A stretch of 15,494 bases of DNA, taken from assembly GCA_017536845.1 (NCBI GenBank), contig JAFWCP010000405.1:1-15494 (forward strand), given 5' to 3'. This DNA is from Solobacterium sp. (GTDB lineage: Bacteria > Bacillota_I > Bacilli_A > Erysipelotrichales > Erysipelotrichaceae). The translations under genes were made by a program, and so were the position numbers. This document shows positions 12,955-15,494 of the stretch, piece after piece (position 1 is the stretch's first letter; each line of letters opens with the position of its first letter). The notes below the pieces were generated by a model. That model did no database searches. It was not told where the DNA came from and saw nothing but the letters and a program-made list of their open reading frames with translations.

Positions 12955-14898
12955 ATGGAATATAAATATCCGCATGTCTGTGCCCCGATCACCGTCGGCC
13001 GCACGACGTTCCGCAACCGCATGTTTTCGGCGCCGATGGGCGGCACCGACATTTCCAATGACGGCTGCATCGGCCCCAAGTCACGGGCCTTCTACGAATT
13101 AAGGGCCAAAGGCGGCGCCGGAGCCGTCACCGTCTCAGAGTGCATGGTGCATCCCGAAACCGACGGCTCGCACGCCTACCATCTTGACGAAAGCATCCTG
13201 AATTCGCTGGCCAACGCGACCTATGCGGCCGATGCCATCCGCCGCCATGGCGCCATCCCCAGCCTGGAGCTTTCCCATTCCGGCATGTTTGCCGGTACCT
13301 ACATGACCGACAAGAAGAAGCAGAAAGCCTTAAGCCAGTGGGGCCCTTCCGAAACCGTGCGCTTTGACGGCGTCCAGGTAAAGGCGCTGACGAAGGAAAT
13401 GATTGATGAAATCGTGGAAGCGTACGGCCATGTGGCCGGGCTTGCCAAACGGGCTGGCTTTGAAATGCTCATGGTCCATGGCGGCCATGGCTGGCTGATC
13501 AACCAGTTCCTTTCCCCGCTGTTCAACCACCGGACCGATGAATACGGCGGTTCACTGGAAAACCGCTGCCGCTTTGCCATTGAAGTTCTGAAGGCTGTAA
13601 GAGAAGCGGTCGGCCCGTTCTTCCCGATTGAGTTCCGCATGAGCGGTTCCGAATTTGTCGAAGGCGGTTATGGCCTGGACGAAGGTGTGCGCATCGCCCA
13701 GATGATTGAACCGTATGCGGATATCATCCACGTCTCGGCCGGCACCTACCAGAAGACCTTCGGCATCACCCATCCTTCCATGTTCACCGACCATGGCCGC
13801 AATGTCTTCCTGGCGGCTGAGATCAAAAAGCATGTTTCCAGACCGGTTGCCACCATTGGCGGCATCAACGATCCGGCCATGATGGAAGAGATCATTGCTT
13901 CCGGCAAGGCGGATATCATCTACATGGGCCGGGCTTTGCTGGCGGATCCGTTCTTGCCTGACAAGGTCATGGCCAACAGGGAGGAAGACATCGTCAGGTG
14001 CCTGCGCTGCTTTACGTGCATGGCGGAACGTGCCGCCACTTCAACAAGACGCTGCACGGTAAACCCGCTGATCGGCAGAGAAGATGAAGGGGATGTCATC
14101 TATCCTGCCCCGGTGAAGAAAAAGGTTCTTGTTGCCGGCGGCGGCCCGGGCGGCCTGTATGCGGCATACACTGCCGCAAAGCGCGGGCATGAGGTCATCC
14201 TGTGTGAAAAGGAAGACCGATGCGGCGGCATCCTGAAGAGCGAGCAGGCACTGCCGTTCAAGTATGAGATGTACCAGCTGGCCGGCACGTATGAAAAGCT
14301 GGCAAGAGATGCCGGCGTGGAAATCCGTCTGAATACGGAAGTGACAAGGGAGTATGTGGAAAAGGAAAATCCCGATGCCCTGATCATCGCGGCCGGGTCT
14401 GCCCCGATTGTGCCGCCGATTCCGGGCCTGGATGGCGATAACGTCATTGTTGTGAACAACTATTATAAGGAAGCGGGCAAGGTCACTGACGAAGTCGTTA
14501 TCTTCGGCGGCGGCCTGGCCGGCTGTGAGTGTGCGGTGCACCTTGGCATGGAAGGTAAGAAGGTGCATATCGTGGAAATGCGTGATCAGCTGGCCCCGGA
14601 TGCCAATGTCCGCCACCGGCCGCTGTTAATGAAGGAAATCGAAAAGTACGCGGATGTGTATGTGAACCATAAAGGCTTAAGGGTCACAGCAGAAGGAGTG
14701 GTCTGTGAATATGAGGGACAGGAAGTCCTGGTTCCCGGCACGACTGTCATCTGTGCCCTTGGCCAGAAGTCACGGACGGATGTTGTGAATGCCCTGCTTG
14801 GGTCGGCTCCGTTTGTCCGGGTCATCGGCGATGCGGCAAAGGTATCGACGATCACCAATGCCGTCTACTGGGGCTATCACGCTGCCCTGGATATCTGA
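12955..14898 (+). CDS. NADH:flavin oxidoreductase with FMN barrel, 4Fe-4S site and FAD/NAD(P) domain (enoate reductase type)
   Basis: A 647-residue redox enzyme with the layout of 2,4-dienoyl-CoA reductase, trimethylamine dehydrogenase and clostridial enoate reductases. The N-terminal 340 residues are an Old Yellow Enzyme barrel (FRNRMFSAPMGG, HGGHGWLINQFLSP with H175 and H178, then NHRTDEYGGSLENRCRF). Cysteines C349, C352, C355 and C367 (C-x2-C-x2-C-x11-C) would hold a 4Fe-4S cluster. GGGPGG (395-400) binds FAD and GGGLAG (518-523) binds NAD(P)H. Electrons should pass NADH to FAD to Fe-S to FMN, and then to an activated C=C bond. Relatives act on cinnamates, 2-enoates and bile-acid intermediates; no bai or fermentation partner is nearby, so the substrate is unknown. 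GGGAGGT lies 5 bases before the ATG. A TAAAAT at 12915 may be its -10, but no good -35 is seen. The gene appears monocistronic. Confidence 0.93.
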   Translation: MEYKYPHVCAPITVGRTTFRNRMFSAPMGGTDISNDGCIGPKSRAFYELRAKGGAGAVTVSECMVHPETDGSHAYHLDESILNSLANATYAADAIRRHGAIPSLELSHSGMFAGTYMTDKKKQKALSQWGPSETVRFDGVQVKALTKEMIDEIVEAYGHVAGLAKRAGFEMLMVHGGHGWLINQFLSPLFNHRTDEYGGSLENRCRFAIEVLKAVREAVGPFFPIEFRMSGSEFVEGGYGLDEGVRIAQMIEPYADIIHVSAGTYQKTFGITHPSMFTDHGRNVFLAAEIKKHVSRPVATIGGINDPAMMEEIIASGKADIIYMGRALLADPFLPDKVMANREEDIVRCLRCFTCMAERAATSTRRCTVNPLIGREDEGDVIYPAPVKKKVLVAGGGPGGLYAAYTAAKRGHEVILCEKEDRCGGILKSEQALPFKYEMYQLAGTYEKLARDAGVEIRLNTEVTREYVEKENPDALIIAAGSAPIVPPIPGLDGDNVIVVNNYYKEAGKVTDEVVIFGGGLAGCECAVHLGMEGKKVHIVEMRDQLAPDANVRHRPLLMKEIEKYADVYVNHKGLRVTAEGVVCEYEGQEVLVPGTTVICALGQKSRTDVVNALLGSAPFVRVIGDAAKVSTITNAVYWGYHAALDI

Positions 14899-15023
14899 GA
14901 TAAAAGATCTGCCAAAAGGCGGGATGTCGTAATACAGGAAATGATTCTGAATTGAAAGAAGAAGGTGAATTGCCATTCCATAGAGATATGGAAATTATCC
15001 CGGCATAAACAACAACCGCAAAA

Positions 15024-15067
15024 CAGCCTGAATCCCCTGTGATTTCCGGGGATTCAGGCTGCTTTTT
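15024..15067 (+). terminator. Strong terminator after the flavin oxidoreductase gene
   Basis: CAGCCTGAATCCCC (15024-15037) and GGGGATTCAGGCTG (15048-15061) pair perfectly over 14 bp around a 10-nt loop, followed by CTTTTTC. The opposite strand also ends in TTTT, so it may act both ways. It lies 125 bases past the stop codon, leaving an unusually long 3' region. Confidence 0.88.
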
Positions 15068-15276
15068 CTGCGCTTCGGGCATCATGGATATCCATTTCGG
15101 GAGGTTATATGCTTTCCTGCTTCCTGAGCAGGCAATTCCAACGGCCCGTCAGGATATTGTATCGGATCTGGAGTCCGCGCGGCGAATCATCTTCTTTTCC
15201 TGGCAGAAGCGGATGCTTATTTCCGTCTGTTATCATCCAGCATTTCCTTTGAGCCGAAATCACAGAATATCAGCAG

Positions 15277-15314
15277 ATTAAATGAGCCAGCGAAAAAAAG
15301 CTGGCTCATTTAAT
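15277..15314 (-). terminator. 15-bp perfect hairpin, probable terminator
   Basis: ATTAAATGAGCCAGC (15277-15291) and its complement (15300-15314) pair perfectly around GAAAAAAA. On the minus strand the loop is T-rich and the end of the stem is AT-rich (CATTTAAT), but no long T-run follows on either strand. It contains the stop codon of the frame that enters from the right edge, as the tetR terminator does. Confidence 0.55.
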
Positions 15315-15494
15315 TGTCTTGCGGAGTCTTGAAATGCAGACAGCCACTTGAAGTCGGTAATGAAAAAAAGGATAATCATAGATGTCGTTTACGGCAGCTG
15401 CGGCACCAGGGTTGAGAATACGGATTTCGCCCAGAGAAAAACACTGCCCTGATTTTTTCCTTACCCGCAAAAAGAAAATTCCTGCCGCGGAAGC
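15306..15494 (-). CDS. Possible C-terminal end of an unidentified gene entering from the right edge
   Basis: The minus-strand frame beginning at base 15494 runs 62 codons to TGA (15308-15306) without an internal stop; the other two minus frames are interrupted. The visible residues include FSLGEIRILNPGAAAAVNDI and end in ISRLRKTIK. I do not recognise the family. A stop-free run of this length can arise by chance, so the support is the hairpin that overlaps the stop, which would make a natural gene end. It could equally be non-coding. Confidence 0.3.
   Translation of the reverse strand, partial: ASAAGIFFLRVRKKSGQCFSLGEIRILNPGAAAAVNDIYDYPFFHYRLQVAVCISRLRKTIK

Larger units (their letters stand above)
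14899..15494. other. Right-end, mostly non-coding stretch
   Basis: Bases 14899-15023 hold a 7-bp inverted repeat (TTCCATA-GAGA-TATGGAA, 14976-14993) and no gene. Two strong hairpins lie at 15024-15061 and 15277-15314. Between them a 47-codon frame (15109-15252) starts after GGGAGG but encodes nothing recognisable. Bases 15306-15494 are open on the minus strand to the window edge. No RNA family was recognised. Confidence 0.5.

Noticed and set aside
14041..14616. An open frame on the minus strand opposite the flavin oxidoreductase gene
   Set aside because: The plus strand encodes intact FAD and NAD(P)H motifs here; the minus frame has no recognisable protein.
15039..15281. An 80-codon plus-strand frame at the right end
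   Set aside because: It starts inside the loop of the strong terminator at 15024-15061 and has no ribosome site.

Overview
The window looks like the chromosome of a low- to mid-GC Bacillota (Firmicutes), probably a gut-type anaerobe. The grounds are the strong AGGAGG ribosome sites, sigma-A type promoters, intrinsic terminators after most units, a SatD-family gene, an XRE-SdpI regulator, an enoate-reductase-type flavoprotein and a Gly-rich repeat surface protein. Erysipelotrichia is a guess; no rRNA or tRNA is visible to test it. I see no IS element, CRISPR array, prophage or origin.

Layout. (1) Bases 1-1262, minus strand: satD and a membrane protein cut by the left edge form a translationally coupled pair. 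Their promoter carries two copies of a TATCAGA palindrome. (2) Bases 1200-1823: a non-coding, partly AT-rich stretch with a promoter that gives the next gene a leader of about 370 nt. (3) Bases 1824-6017, plus: a secreted 1397-residue repeat protein, followed by a terminator. (4) Bases 6288-7887, minus: ridA and a Rossmann-fold amine dehydrogenase-like gene, each with its own terminator. (5) Bases 7962-9414, minus: a stand-alone CinA N-terminal domain protein and a TetR regulator that overlap by 4 nt, with one promoter and one terminator. (6) Bases 9655-10005, plus: a small DUF6054-like protein, convergent with (7) an ABC exporter half-transporter (10043-11818, minus). The exporter is divergent from (8) an XRE regulator fused to an SdpI-like membrane domain (11989-12861, plus). 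(9) Bases 12955-14898, plus: a 647-residue FMN/FAD/4Fe-4S NADH:flavin oxidoreductase. (10) Bases 14899-15494: mostly non-coding, with two strong hairpins and possibly the C-terminal end of a minus-strand gene entering from the right edge.

How the genes may work together. The window is a set of short, insulated units rather than one pathway. Three local partnerships are suggested by structure: SatD with its coupled membrane protein, the XRE-SdpI regulator with the divergent ABC exporter, and RidA (imine/enamine hydrolysis) beside a dehydrogenase whose family produces imines. The most unusual points are the cyclase-like look of SatD together with an HTH tail and a palindrome filling its own promoter spacer, the CinA domain that lacks its deamidase half, and the duplicated domain at the end of the large secreted protein.
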